In this document: piece after piece, positions 41,983 to 50,561 of the stretch | Layout: each line of letters begins with the position of its first letter | How positions within the stretch are numbered: position 1 is the first letter of the stretch | Assembly (NCBI GenBank): GCA_964512635.1 | Contig: CAZEJB010000013.1 | Span: 41,520-105,519 of the forward strand | DNA: 64,000 nt | Direction: 5' to 3' | Source: JADZFO01 sp964512635 | GTDB lineage: Bacteria; 4484-113; JAFGCY01 | Position numbers and translations under genes: made by a program | The notes under the pieces: model-generated | What the model saw: the letters and a program-made list of their open reading frames with translations, nothing else | Database searches by the model: none | What the model was told of the DNA's origin: nothing

Positions 41983-42818
41983 CTGAAGCTGAAGCCCGGG
42001 GCGATGTCTTCCTCGAAGAGCATCAGCATCGCGCCGAAGGCGCGCTTGGCCGCCGCCTCGTTATAGGCCGCGCCCTTGCTGGGGTCAGAGCCGGCAGCCT
42101 TATCGGTGAAGGCGTGCACCGCGCCGCCGTACTTCACGAGCTGCCAGTCCACCTTGTTATCGCGCATCTGCTGCTCGAAAGCGGCGAGGTCCTCGGCCTT
42201 GACGTGCGGGTCGTCGGCGCCGTGCAGCGCCAGCACCTTGCATTTGATGTCGCAGGGCAGGGCGGGGTCGGAGGCGTCGAGGCCGCCGTGGAAGGACACC
42301 ACGCAGCTTATGTCCGCGCCGCTGCGGGCCAGTTCCAGCACACCAGTGCCGCCGAAGCAGAAGCCGATGGCCGCGCAGCGTTTGGGGTCCACGTTCGGCT
42401 GGGCCTTGAGGATGTCCAGCGCGGCGTTCATCCGGCGGCGAAAGAGCTTGCGGTCGCCACGCACGGCGCCGGCCGCGGCGCCGGCCGCCTCGGGCGTATC
42501 GGGGTGGACATCCACGCCGTACATATCGCCGCAGAAGACCACATAGCCCATCTGGCTCAGGGCACGGGCGTAGTCCATCTCGTTGTCGCGGATGCCCATC
42601 CAGGCATGGCAGATCAGCACGGCGGGACGCGGGCCGGAATCGGTGGTCTGGAACAGGCGGCCCTCCATCGCGGTTCCGTCAACATCGTAGGGCACCGCCG
42701 TGTATTCCGGGGTCATGTTGTATGGATCGTCGTCCTGCAGATCGGGCTCGGCCAGCGCCGTGCCGAGCAGCAGCGTGGTGAACAACAGGGTGGCAATGAT
42801 GCAGTGGATTGTGCGCAT
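41979..42818 (-). CDS. Secreted dienelactone hydrolase-family protein
   Basis: A 279-residue alpha/beta hydrolase. ATG 42818 has TATCAT 6 nt upstream. Residues 1-23 are a signal peptide. The catalytic triad of the family is present: C154 in GFCFGG, Asp near 202 in LHGADDPHV and H235 in GGAVHAFTD. Cytoplasmic members cleave dienelactones; exported members have broader or unknown ester substrates. It is separated by 74 bp from the next gene on the same strand. Confidence 0.87.
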   Translation of the reverse strand: MRTIHCIIATLLFTTLLLGTALAEPDLQDDDPYNMTPEYTAVPYDVDGTAMEGRLFQTTDSGPRPAVLICHAWMGIRDNEMDYARALSQMGYVVFCGDMYGVDVHPDTPEAAGAAAGAVRGDRKLFRRRMNAALDILKAQPNVDPKRCAAIGFCFGGTGVLELARSGADISCVVSFHGGLDASDPALPCDIKCKVLALHGADDPHVKAEDLAAFEQQMRDNKVDWQLVKYGGAVHAFTDKAAGSDPSKGAAYNEAAAKRAFGAMLMLFEEDIAPGFSFS

Positions 42819-42892
42819 ACCGCGATGATAACGCAGGCGCCCGGCGTTGAGTATTGAACGCCAGCGACAGGATGCGGGAATACGCGGAGGCC

Positions 42893-43486
42893 TCAGCGGG
42901 TGCGGGGTTCCCAGTTGAGCTCCCAGTTCCTTTTGTTCAGCGCCTCGCTGACGGATGGAAAGTCGTCGGGGCCGGCCGGCTTGTCATAGCTGCGCAGCAC
43001 GGAGCTGCTGCGGACCGCATACGTTGCACCGAGCCGGTCGTCCTTTCCGAGCCGGCAGGCCTCCAGCAGCCGCTGCACGAATGCGCGCTTGCCGGCGCTG
43101 CTCAGTGGCAGCCGCTCGAGTTCGCCAGTGGCGGCGTTCTTTTGGCCTTCGACCATCCGGGCCGCCTGCTCCAGGCAGGCCGGGAGCCCTTCATAACGCG
43201 GGGTGGCTCGCAGGACAGTCACACCGAAGATATTCGCGCTGCTGCTATGGCACAGAACCCAGCGCTCGTGAGCTTCATCACCGGCGCCCAGGCTCTCAAC
43301 AAGCTGCGAGAAGTGGCTGGCGAGGGGCTTGCAGGACAGACGGAAGCCGAAAAGGGTTGAATCACAGCGCACGCTTCCGTCGTACAGGTTGATGTAGGTC
43401 GACTTGTCGATCAGCGGCGCGCAGAAAGCGGCCAGCAGGAGAGCGCCGATGACAAGAAAAGCGAAAAGTCGATGTGGTAAACGGAT
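42893..43486 (-). CDS. Hypothetical single-TM protein with possible AUC start
   Basis: A protein of about 197 residues with an N-terminal Arg/His-rich stretch, one TM helix (LFAFLVIGALLLAAF) and a globular domain with four Cys. No ATG, GTG or TTG lies near the N-terminus; the nearest in-frame ATG (43594) is inside the upstream TonB gene. The ATC at 43486 lies 5 nt after TATCAT and gives a natural TM-proximal start. The upstream segment GCGTTATCATC is identical to that of the next gene downstream, which supports initiation here. Confidence 0.5.
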   Translation of the reverse strand: MRLPHRLFAFLVIGALLLAAFCAPLIDKSTYINLYDGSVRCDSTLFGFRLSCKPLASHFSQLVESLGAGDEAHERWVLCHSSSANIFGVTVLRATPRYEGLPACLEQAARMVEGQKNAATGELERLPLSSAGKRAFVQRLLEACRLGKDDRLGATYAVRSSSVLRSYDKPAGPDDFPSVSEALNKRNWELNWEPRTR

Positions 43487-43541
43487 GGGAGATGATAACG
43501 CAAAATGGTTCTCAATGCAGGCGAGCCCGAACCTGCAGGCC

Positions 43542-45917
43542 CTAGAAATCCAGCGTATAGCCGACTCGGATCTCGCGGCCCGGCTCAGGGCCATAGCGGC
43601 CGTTCTTTTCGTCAAAGACGTTCAGCGCGGACAGGCGCCACTGGCCGTCGCCCATGTCCTGGCTGTAAGTCAGGTCGAGGGTGCTGAAGGCCGGCGCCTC
43701 GCTGAGGTTCTCGCGGTCGAGAAAACGGCTGCCGGAGCGACGCACAAGGCTGCTCAGGCTGGCCCCCGGCCACTCGTAGGCCAGGCGCAGGCTGAGGTCC
43801 AGCTCCGGGCTGCCCGGCAGGCGGGTGCCCAGCTCGCTGTCTTCGCTTTGCGCGATCCACACGCCATCGATGCCGGCCTGGAACCACTGCGCCTTGTTGC
43901 ACTCGCGTGCGCCGCGGACCCACCAGCGCTGCTGGGCCGAGAGCTGCAGGCCAGAGCTCAGCGCGCGGCCGACGTTGGCCGTCTGGAAGACCTGCGGCGT
44001 TTCCTGGATCTGGCTGAAGACAATCAGATTCTCGATGCTGTGGCGGAAGGCCGTGATATCGAGGCTCTTCAGCTTGTAGTTCCAGCGCGCGCCAAGGGTG
44101 TAGTCCGTGCTCGTTTCCGGCTGCAGGTTGCTGTTGCCGATGACGCTGTAGCCAAAGGGGCTGGCGAACTCGTAAAAGCGCTCGCGCAGGCTGGGGGCGC
44201 GGAAGCCCTGGCCGGCACCGAGCATCAGGGTGCTGTGTGCACCGGTTTTGTATTCGGCGCTGAACTTCGGCGTGAACTGGCCGCCGAAGAAGTCGTGGTC
44301 GTCATAGCGGGCGGCGAGACTCAGAGCCCAGCGCTTGTCGGCGAACCACTCGTAGGATGCATAGCCGGCAAGGATCTGGGCATCGGCTGTTCCGGGCTGA
44401 TCCGCCGTGGCGCCGCTGATGCGGTCGCTTTCCAGCTTGTCGAAGCTGCGCTCGAGACCGGCGCGCAGGATGTAGTCCTTGCCGTACTGCAGCCAGGCCA
44501 GCTTGCTGTCCATCAGTACATCCCGAAAGCCGGTAGTGACCAGGGTCTCTTCAGGGAAGTCGATGTAGAAGCGGTCCAGGTTGTGGTAGTAGCTGCCGTA
44601 GCTCTGGCTGGCGCTGAGGCTGCGGCCCCGGCCGAGATCCCAGGTGTAGTTAATGTTGCCGCTGAAGCGGCGCGTGAAAGTCTCGTTGTGGCGGATCTGG
44701 TCCGGCGGGCTGTAGCTCAGGCCCAGGGCGTCCTCGGTGTACCAGTCGAGCTGCAGGCCGAAGGCGTCCTTGCCGATGGCGCGGTCGTACTTGCCGAAGA
44801 AGTCATAGCTGGTGTAGCCGTCGCCGTCGGTGTCGGGGAAGGTCAGGTTGAAGTCGTAGGCGTCGCGGCTCTTGCGCTCCGCGGACAGATACCAGCCGCT
44901 GTTCTTGCCGCTGCCCTGCAGCCCAAGCTGCTGGCGGTTGAAGTTCAGGCTGCCGCCTTCCAGCGCCAGACTTCCGCTGATCTCGGAGCCGACCTCCGTA
45001 CAGTCGCCCTGGCGCTCGGTCAGGGACTGCAGCTTCCCGCCGGTCGAGCCTTCAGAGTCAGCGACTGCACTGCCAGAGCTGCGGCCAGCCTTGCGTGTAA
45101 TGATGTTGACGATCACGCCGGCGCTCTCGGAGCCGTAGGCTGCGGCCTGGGGCCCGCGCAGGATTTCGATATGGTCGATGTTGCTCAGCGGCAGCTGGCC
45201 GGAGTCGATGCGCTCGGCGATGCGGCCCGGCACGCGCTGGCCGTCGATCAGGATGGTAGTGAACTTGCTTGGCAGACCCTGGAAGCTGATCTCGGAGCCG
45301 CTGAAGGAGTCGGTCAGGGAGAAGCCGGCCTCCTGGGCCAGCAGGTCACCGACGCTGTCCACGCCGCTTTGGGCGATCTCTTCCTCACTGATCACAGCCG
45401 CCACCGCGGCCGGCGCGGCTTCGGTGGCTACGAAGGCCTCGCCTTCAACATCACCGCTGCCCAGGTCAATCTCGCCGCTTTCTTCATCAATCTCAACCGC
45501 CGCCTCGTCTTCATCCAGGTCGATCTCCTCGTCCAGATCAAGTTCCTCGTCAGCTGAATCATCGGCGGCTGCGGCGTCTTCTGTTCCGGCCGAGGAATCG
45601 GCGTCACCTTCAGGCGCGAAGGCGGCGTCGATGATCTCATCAACTTCCTGCTCACCCTCATCTTCGCTGGCGTCATCCGCGGCGGGTTTCAGCTCGGCAT
45701 CCTGGGGCACATCAGCATCCCCGGCGCTGCCCGGCTGGCCCGCAGAAGCGCCGCCGGCGGGCTCTACTTCCTTCGGCTGACTCTGGGGCGGGACTTCCTT
45801 GCTTTTGGCGTCGTCAGCGGCCTGCGCGGAGCTGAGGCAGAGGGTCGCCAGCAGCAGCGACAGCAGCAGGCTGCCGCCAAGAGCTGTGAGAGACCTGCTG
45901 AACTGTGGATACCTCAA
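43542..45917 (-). CDS. TonB-dependent outer-membrane receptor
   Basis: A 791-residue protein. TTG 45917 follows GGGGAAGG. After a signal peptide (1-34) comes a 110-residue region extremely rich in Asp and Glu, then the plug domain (VSDLLAQEAG-like, LIDGQRVPGRI, DHIEILRGPQAAAYGSESAG) and a 22-strand-type barrel ending in Phe. It imports siderophores, haem, vitamin B12 or sugars using TonB energy; the ligand is not predictable. Two ABM-type monooxygenases lie 1.3 to 2 kb upstream, which weakly suggests haem. Confidence 0.9.
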   Translation of the reverse strand: MRYPQFSRSLTALGGSLLLSLLLATLCLSSAQAADDAKSKEVPPQSQPKEVEPAGGASAGQPGSAGDADVPQDAELKPAADDASEDEGEQEVDEIIDAAFAPEGDADSSAGTEDAAAADDSADEELDLDEEIDLDEDEAAVEIDEESGEIDLGSGDVEGEAFVATEAAPAAVAAVISEEEIAQSGVDSVGDLLAQEAGFSLTDSFSGSEISFQGLPSKFTTILIDGQRVPGRIAERIDSGQLPLSNIDHIEILRGPQAAAYGSESAGVIVNIITRKAGRSSGSAVADSEGSTGGKLQSLTERQGDCTEVGSEISGSLALEGGSLNFNRQQLGLQGSGKNSGWYLSAERKSRDAYDFNLTFPDTDGDGYTSYDFFGKYDRAIGKDAFGLQLDWYTEDALGLSYSPPDQIRHNETFTRRFSGNINYTWDLGRGRSLSASQSYGSYYHNLDRFYIDFPEETLVTTGFRDVLMDSKLAWLQYGKDYILRAGLERSFDKLESDRISGATADQPGTADAQILAGYASYEWFADKRWALSLAARYDDHDFFGGQFTPKFSAEYKTGAHSTLMLGAGQGFRAPSLRERFYEFASPFGYSVIGNSNLQPETSTDYTLGARWNYKLKSLDITAFRHSIENLIVFSQIQETPQVFQTANVGRALSSGLQLSAQQRWWVRGARECNKAQWFQAGIDGVWIAQSEDSELGTRLPGSPELDLSLRLAYEWPGASLSSLVRRSGSRFLDRENLSEAPAFSTLDLTYSQDMGDGQWRLSALNVFDEKNGRYGPEPGREIRVGYTLDF

Positions 45918-45976
45918 TGCCTTCCCCGGGATGAGCGGCGATACGGCCGCCGCCTGACAAAGATGATGCACTATGT

Positions 45977-46008
45977 CCGGGGCAGCCGCCAAGTTGACGG
46001 CGCCCCGG
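45977..46008 (-). promoter_or_regulatory. Hairpin upstream of the TonB receptor
   Basis: CCGGGGC pairs with GCCCCGG, and GCCG with CGGC inside it after a one-base bulge, leaving a 9-nt loop. The stem lies 60-90 nt upstream of the TTG start. It lacks the conserved elements of a cobalamin riboswitch. It may be a leader hairpin or the terminator of the upstream lipoprotein gene (no T tract). Confidence 0.4.
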
Positions 46009-46046
46009 AAACACACTCGTGCATTGCGTTGCGCTGGCTGCAGCGA

Positions 46047-47153
46047 CTAGCTGCCGCTGATAATGCTGACATCGGCGTCAAAGTCTATGTCGCCAATGTT
46101 GCGGCTGCCGTCGGCAATAGTCACTGCTGTCGGGTACTCCCCGAAGTAAACGGCAGTATGCGTTGCAAAGTCGTAGACGAAGATTGCTACGCTGTAGTCA
46201 CCGTCCGGAAGCTCGGGCAGGGTAAAACTGACCTGACGGTTCTCATCCAGATCACCTGGTGCCACATCAAAGCTCGAGATCGGCGCACCCTGCTGCGGCG
46301 GGATTGTGTTGGCGCCAACACTTATAAACTGGCCGGCCGGCAGGTCGGCATTGAAGGTGATCGTACCGCTGATCACGCCAAGGTCGGGGTCAATACCGGG
46401 ATCACCATCAAAGTCAGCCGGGAACACAACGCCAGTGGCGTTCGGGTCACTCGCGCTAATAGTGACCGGGTCATCGAAGAGGCCAATCATATTTGGGTTG
46501 CCTGGATGTGCCACATCATAGGTAAAGAGACCGACAACCCAGGTGCCGTAAGTCAGGCCGTCAACGTTAAAGAACAACTGTTGGCCGGTCTTGACTTCGT
46601 CAGGAGAAACCAACCACTGAAGGGCAGCTTGCGGAGTAGCTGCAGGTGCGAATCCGATAAAGGTCAGAATGGTCGGCGAGCTGGGGAAGGTAGTGTTTCC
46701 CTGGAGCTGAACGACGCCGCTTATGGTGCCCCAAGGGCCCTCGCCAGCGAAGCTGCACTGCTCATCTGTGAAGCTCTTGCTGGGGTTTGCGGAGCTGGTG
46801 GTGAACTCATCGCTGGTGTAGTAGTAGTTGTTGACACCACCCACCGCCGGGGAGAAAACACGCACTGTGTAGGTGCCGAGCGCTACTTCTGTGAAACTGA
46901 AGTCAATCTGGAATCCATTGATGTTGGCGCTGGCGGCTGAACCGACTCGGCCAGCCACTGTCGTCTGCGCCGGAACATCGCTGCCGCTGGCAAACAGGCC
47001 GACGTTAAGCTCGACCGCGCCGTTGAAGGGGCCGACGACGTCGATGTCGCCGGAGACTGTGCCTGTCGCTGGCGCGGGATCGCCGCCGCCGCCGCAGGAT
47101 GCCAGGGCCAGCGCCAGCAGGCCCAAAACGATAAGGTAGAGATACCTGGTCAT
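46047..47153 (-). CDS. Lipoprotein with repeated beta-sandwich domains
   Basis: A 368-residue protein. ATG 47153 has GGAGG upstream. The lipobox ASCGGG lies near residue 18. At least two similar units follow (TVSGDIDVVGPFNGAVELNV and GVISGTITFNADLPAGQFIS), each ending with a YTVRVF- or YSVAIFVYD-type strand, like carboxypeptidase-regulatory or transthyretin-like folds. It is probably anchored at the outer membrane. It sits immediately upstream of the TonB receptor on the same strand. Confidence 0.7.
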   Translation of the reverse strand: MTRYLYLIVLGLLALALASCGGGGDPAPATGTVSGDIDVVGPFNGAVELNVGLFASGSDVPAQTTVAGRVGSAASANINGFQIDFSFTEVALGTYTVRVFSPAVGGVNNYYYTSDEFTTSSANPSKSFTDEQCSFAGEGPWGTISGVVQLQGNTTFPSSPTILTFIGFAPAATPQAALQWLVSPDEVKTGQQLFFNVDGLTYGTWVVGLFTYDVAHPGNPNMIGLFDDPVTISASDPNATGVVFPADFDGDPGIDPDLGVISGTITFNADLPAGQFISVGANTIPPQQGAPISSFDVAPGDLDENRQVSFTLPELPDGDYSVAIFVYDFATHTAVYFGEYPTAVTIADGSRNIGDIDFDADVSIISGS

Positions 47154-47244
47154 CGAATCCTCCACTTTCCCCCGCCGCCGGCTCTGCCGGTCGGACATGG
47201 CTTTATTGATCGGCGGTTCTTTCGAACTCCTCAACATGGATCCG

Positions 47245-47574
47245 CTATGTCGCAATGACTTCGTAAACCTTGAAGTCAGAGCGCATCGGCGGCTCCTTCC
47301 CTTCTTCGCGATAGCGCTTCATATCCTCAAAGCCGCGCTTGTGGCCCTCCAGAAACACCGGGCTGCCCTTCCAGGCTTCGAAATGCTCCCGGCCGTCCCA
47401 CTCGCTGACGATCAGGTAGACCTTCGCCTCGCCCTCCGCCCCGTCCGGGCGCAGGATGCGCAGGTTCCTGAAACCCGCCATCCGGTCAATGGCCCCGGCG
47501 CGGGTGGCGAACAGCTCCTCGAAGCGCCCCTGATAGTGCGGCTCGCAGGTGATGTAATTGATCGCGACAAACAT
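47245..47574 (-). CDS. ABM/IsdG-like monooxygenase, copy 1
   Basis: A 109-residue protein. ATG 47574 has GAGGAG upstream. The ferredoxin-like fold of antibiotic-biosynthesis-type monooxygenases is seen: NYITCEPHYQGRFEELFATR, GFRNLRILRP, YLIVSEWDGREHFEAWKGS. Some members degrade haem (IsdG), others oxidise quinols. It is a diverged paralogue of the gene at 47988-48308, which faces away across a 413-bp gap. Confidence 0.82.
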   Translation of the reverse strand: MFVAINYITCEPHYQGRFEELFATRAGAIDRMAGFRNLRILRPDGAEGEAKVYLIVSEWDGREHFEAWKGSPVFLEGHKRGFEDMKRYREEGKEPPMRSDFKVYEVIAT

Positions 47575-47987
47575 TTCCGCTCCTCTTGTCAGCCCGCCGC
47601 CGCTGCGGTCAGGAAATGCCTGCGCCACAAAAAGCGCTGCGGGATGCTAGACTGATATTGCGATTAAGACTCAATCTCAGAAACACCATTCTAGCCCAGA
47701 GAGCAGTTCCGGACAAGAGCTGCGGCGTCTGGCGGCCTTGGTCTATGTCCCCGGAGGGCGGCCTTCGACTCGGGCCAGTCGCGGCGGCCAGAAGAATAGC
47801 GAGCGATTGCGCCAAGGGCGCAATTCTCAATAAAAATATTGTCCGTTTTGTCGCCTATGAATCGATGCCGCGCTGAAAGCTGCATTTATCAGGGGCAATT
47901 TATATCGAACCAAGAAGGCCCTGTCATCGTCTCAATTAGCAGCTGGCATAATCAAGGTTTGGCTGGCGCCACGACCCTGGAGGAAGC
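47575..47987. other. 413-bp intergenic region between divergent monooxygenases
   Basis: No coding sequence is credible here. The centre is AT-richer than its surroundings (around 47820-47930). It holds a hairpin with 8-bp arms (ATTGCGCC and GGCGCAAT, 47806-47824) and a CATAAT hexamer 5' of the rightward gene. The length and composition suggest regulatory sites for both genes or a small RNA; neither is established. Confidence 0.4.
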
Positions 47988-48308
47988 ATGTTTATTGCCT
48001 GCAACTATCTGGCCTGCGCGGAGGCGTATCAGGATCGCCTGGAGGCGCTGCTGCGCAGCCGCAGCCACAGCATCGACAACGCCCCGGGTTTTATGGGCAT
48101 GAAGGTGCTGAAGCCGGTGCGCAGCGTTGATCACTTTCTGATTGTCAGCCAGTGGTTTGACCAGGAGCATTTTGATGACTGGCGCGAAAGCTCAGTCTTC
48201 CAGCTGGTGCACGCCAGGGGCTTTGGCGACCTCAAGCGCTTTGCCGAGCGCGGCGAGCAGAGCCCGGTGCGCAGTACCTTCCGCACCTATAACCTGATCG
48301 GCGTATAG
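47988..48308 (+). CDS. ABM/IsdG-like monooxygenase, copy 2
   Basis: A 106-residue protein. ATG 47988 has GGAGG upstream. Matching motifs are NYLACAEAYQDRLEALLRSR, GFMGMKVLKP, FLIVSQWFDQEHFDDWRESS and a C-terminal YNLIGV. It is clearly paralogous to the divergent gene at 47245-47574. The two may act on related substrates or form heterodimers, since such enzymes are dimeric. Confidence 0.82.
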   Translation: MFIACNYLACAEAYQDRLEALLRSRSHSIDNAPGFMGMKVLKPVRSVDHFLIVSQWFDQEHFDDWRESSVFQLVHARGFGDLKRFAERGEQSPVRSTFRTYNLIGV

Positions 48309-48357
48309 GCCAGGACGACCCCCTTGGGACAGCGTCTATGATTCTGCCCGCCCAGTC

Positions 48358-48618
48358 ATGAGCGACAGCAACACCAAAATTGCCCTCGGCCAGGCTCGCG
48401 GTCGCCTTATTGGCGCTCTGGTCATGCTGGTCTTTCTCGGCTTTCTGGTGCCGCCGGCCATTCAGCGGCACGCACAGACCGGCTTCTATACCAAGTACGC
48501 GACCTCGGTGGGACTTGATTATCTGTACATCGCCTTGCTGCTCCTGGTGCTGGTTACGCTGATCGGCATGGCGCTGAGCGACTTTCTCAAGGCCCTCCGC
48601 GCCTACCGCGGGGGCTGA
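48358..48618 (+). CDS. Small two-helix membrane protein
   Basis: An 86-residue protein from ATG 48358; TATGAT lies 15 nt upstream. TM helices span about residues 15-33 and 55-76, and the C-terminus is basic. No family is recognised. It ends 23 bp before the flavin oxidoreductase gene, which appears to have its own promoter. Confidence 0.6.
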   Translation: MSDSNTKIALGQARGRLIGALVMLVFLGFLVPPAIQRHAQTGFYTKYATSVGLDYLYIALLLLVLVTLIGMALSDFLKALRAYRGG

Positions 48619-48641
48619 TCCCCGAGCCCTACAATCAGGCG

Positions 48642-49796
48642 GTGTCTCAACTCTTTGAACCTCTGACCCTGCGCGGAGTGACACTGCGCAACCGTATCGC
48701 CATGAGCCCGATGTGCCAGTACTCGGCGCCGGGCGGCTTTCCGACGGCCTGGCACATGCAGCATCTCGGCAGCCGGGCTGTCGGCGGCTGCGGGCTGATC
48801 ATGACCGAGGCCACGGCGGTCGAGCCCCGCGGCCGGATCAGCCACAGTGACACAGGTATCTGGAGCGCGACCCTGGCCAACGCCTGGAAGCCGATTGTGG
48901 ATTTCATCCGCACGCAGGGAGCCCGCGCAGGAATGCAGCTCGCGCACGCCGGGCGTAAGGCTGGGACCAGCGCGCCCTGGGATGGTGGTGCGCCATACAG
49001 CGACGAGGAGTTCGAGGCCGAGGCCCGGGAGCGCGGTATCCGTGGAGACGACGTTCACCGGCCTTCGGATGAGCTGCATCCAGTGGGAGCGTCGCCGCTG
49101 CCCTTCGACGAAGGCTGGCGCATCCCGCGGCCGCTGTGGCGCGGCGATCTGGACCGCATGGTCTTCACCTGGGTTGATGCCGCGCGCCATGCGCTGAGCG
49201 CCGGCTTTGAGGTGCTGGAACTGCACATGGCGCATGGCTATCTGGCGCACAGCTTTTTAAGCCCGATCAGCAACCAGCGGCCGGATGAGTATGGCGGCAG
49301 CCTGGAAAATCGCATGCGCTTCCCGCTGATGCTGGCGCGCGGCGTGCGGGCTGTCTGGCCCGAGCACCTGCCGCTGCTGGTGCGAATCTCCTGCAGCGAC
49401 TGGGCGCCGGAAGATCATGAGCCGCCGGGGCTGGACATTGACGAGGCCTGCGAGTTCTGCGCGCGGCTTAAGGAGATCGGCATTGACATGGTCGACTGTT
49501 CCAGCGGCGGTACACTGCCCGGCCCGCAGCTTGCCCCGGTAGCCACTACGGCTTTCCGCGAGCCGGGTTATCAGGTGCGTTTTGCGCGACAGATCCGCGA
49601 GCAGACGGGAATGCCTACGGCGGCCGTCGGGCTGATCACCGAGCCGAAGCAGGCTGAAGCGATCCTGGGCGAAGGCAGCGCGGATATGATCATGCTCGGA
49701 CGTGCCCTGCTGCGGGAGCCCTACTGGGCGCAGCGCGCGGCGCGGGAGCTGGGGGCCGAGGCCCCCTGGCCGCGGCAGTATGGCCGGGCGCGTTAG
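48642..49796 (+). CDS. Old yellow enzyme, YqjM/NamA-type NAD(P)H:flavin oxidoreductase
   Basis: A 384-residue TIM-barrel enzyme. GTG 48642 has TACAAT 6 nt upstream. YqjM-class features are SPMCQYS with C25 near FMN, QLAHAGRK, and the His pair in HMAHGYLAHSFLSP. A C-terminal phosphate-binding stretch reads GLITEPKQAEAILGEGSADMIMLGRALL. It reduces activated alkenes (enones, nitro compounds) with NADPH. The physiological substrate is unknown. Confidence 0.9.
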   Translation: MSQLFEPLTLRGVTLRNRIAMSPMCQYSAPGGFPTAWHMQHLGSRAVGGCGLIMTEATAVEPRGRISHSDTGIWSATLANAWKPIVDFIRTQGARAGMQLAHAGRKAGTSAPWDGGAPYSDEEFEAEARERGIRGDDVHRPSDELHPVGASPLPFDEGWRIPRPLWRGDLDRMVFTWVDAARHALSAGFEVLELHMAHGYLAHSFLSPISNQRPDEYGGSLENRMRFPLMLARGVRAVWPEHLPLLVRISCSDWAPEDHEPPGLDIDEACEFCARLKEIGIDMVDCSSGGTLPGPQLAPVATTAFREPGYQVRFARQIREQTGMPTAAVGLITEPKQAEAILGEGSADMIMLGRALLREPYWAQRAARELGAEAPWPRQYGRAR

Positions 49797-49816
49797 AGCT
49801 GGATTGTCATTGCAAC

Positions 49817-49846
49817 AAAAAAGGGTGCAGGCACGCCTGCACCCTT
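49817..49846 (-). terminator. Rho-independent terminator of the YceI gene
   Basis: Perfect 12-bp arms, AAGGGTGCAGGC and GCCTGCACCCTT, with a 2-nt loop. On the minus strand six T residues follow directly. It lies 36 bp past the YceI stop, and its stem could also stop convergent transcription from the oxidoreductase gene. Confidence 0.85.
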
Positions 49847-49881
49847 GAATGTTCTGCTCCATGTCTGCCGCGGCGTTAAGC

Positions 49882-50472
49882 CTATTGCGCGGCGGCAGTC
49901 TTCTCGGCTTCCATTTTGTTGGCCAGCAGGCTGACGATTACCTTGACCTCGCTGCCAAGGCCACCGGCCGGCCAGCCGAAATCCGTGGTGTTCAGAATGA
50001 ACTCGCCGGCAAAGCCAGCGCTGGTGCCGCGCTCACCGGTCTCGGGGCCCTTCATTGTCACCGGGATGGTGATCGATTTGGTCATGCCCATGAAGGTCAT
50101 GTCGCCGGTCAGATCCCAGGTGCCGTCGCCGTTGTCGCTCAGGCTGGTGCTGGTGAAACTGCTGCTCGGGAACTGCGGCACGTTATAGAAATCGGCACTG
50201 CGAACATGCTCATCGCGCTTGTCATTGTTGGTATCGACGCTGTTCATGTCGACGTTGATGGTCACTGTGCTCTTTGAGAGATCGGCAGTGTCAAGGCTGA
50301 TCATGCCATCAGTGATGGCCAGCGTACCGTAGACGTCCACCAAGCCGCCGCGGCTGACCGCGAAGACGAGGCTGGAGTGAACAGTGTCAATCATGTAGTT
50401 GTCGGCGGCCTGCGCGGCAAGGGGCAAGGTCAGCAGCGTTGCTGCTGCAGTGATGATGAAGGTCTTGCGCAT
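49882..50472 (-). CDS. YceI-family periplasmic lipid-binding protein
   Basis: A 196-residue protein. ATG 50472 has CAGGAG upstream. Signal peptide 1-22 ends AAQAADN. The lipocalin-like YceI fold shows YMIDTVHSSLVFAVSR, HVRSADFYNVPQFP and a DLTGDMTFMGMTKSI-type strand. Family members bind isoprenoid chains such as polyprenyl quinones; the physiological role is not settled. It has its own terminator. Confidence 0.9.
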   Translation of the reverse strand: MRKTFIITAAATLLTLPLAAQAADNYMIDTVHSSLVFAVSRGGLVDVYGTLAITDGMISLDTADLSKSTVTINVDMNSVDTNNDKRDEHVRSADFYNVPQFPSSSFTSTSLSDNGDGTWDLTGDMTFMGMTKSITIPVTMKGPETGERGTSAGFAGEFILNTTDFGWPAGGLGSEVKVIVSLLANKMEAEKTAAAQ

Positions 50473-50561
50473 GGTGTGCTCCTGTGAATGGGTTGCGACG
50501 GCTGGTCCGTCAATGCAGATAGTTTAACGTTTGACGGTTAACACTTGTTCAAGACTTTAGG

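Noticed and set aside
43404..45557. Plus-strand open frame of 717 codons opposite the TonB receptor
   Set aside because: Plug and barrel motifs on the minus strand are clear; the antisense frame is Ala/Val/Gln-rich shadow.
45918..46046. Cobalamin riboswitch before the TonB receptor
   Set aside because: A strong hairpin is present, but the conserved B12-box and core segments are not, and the region is only about 130 bp.
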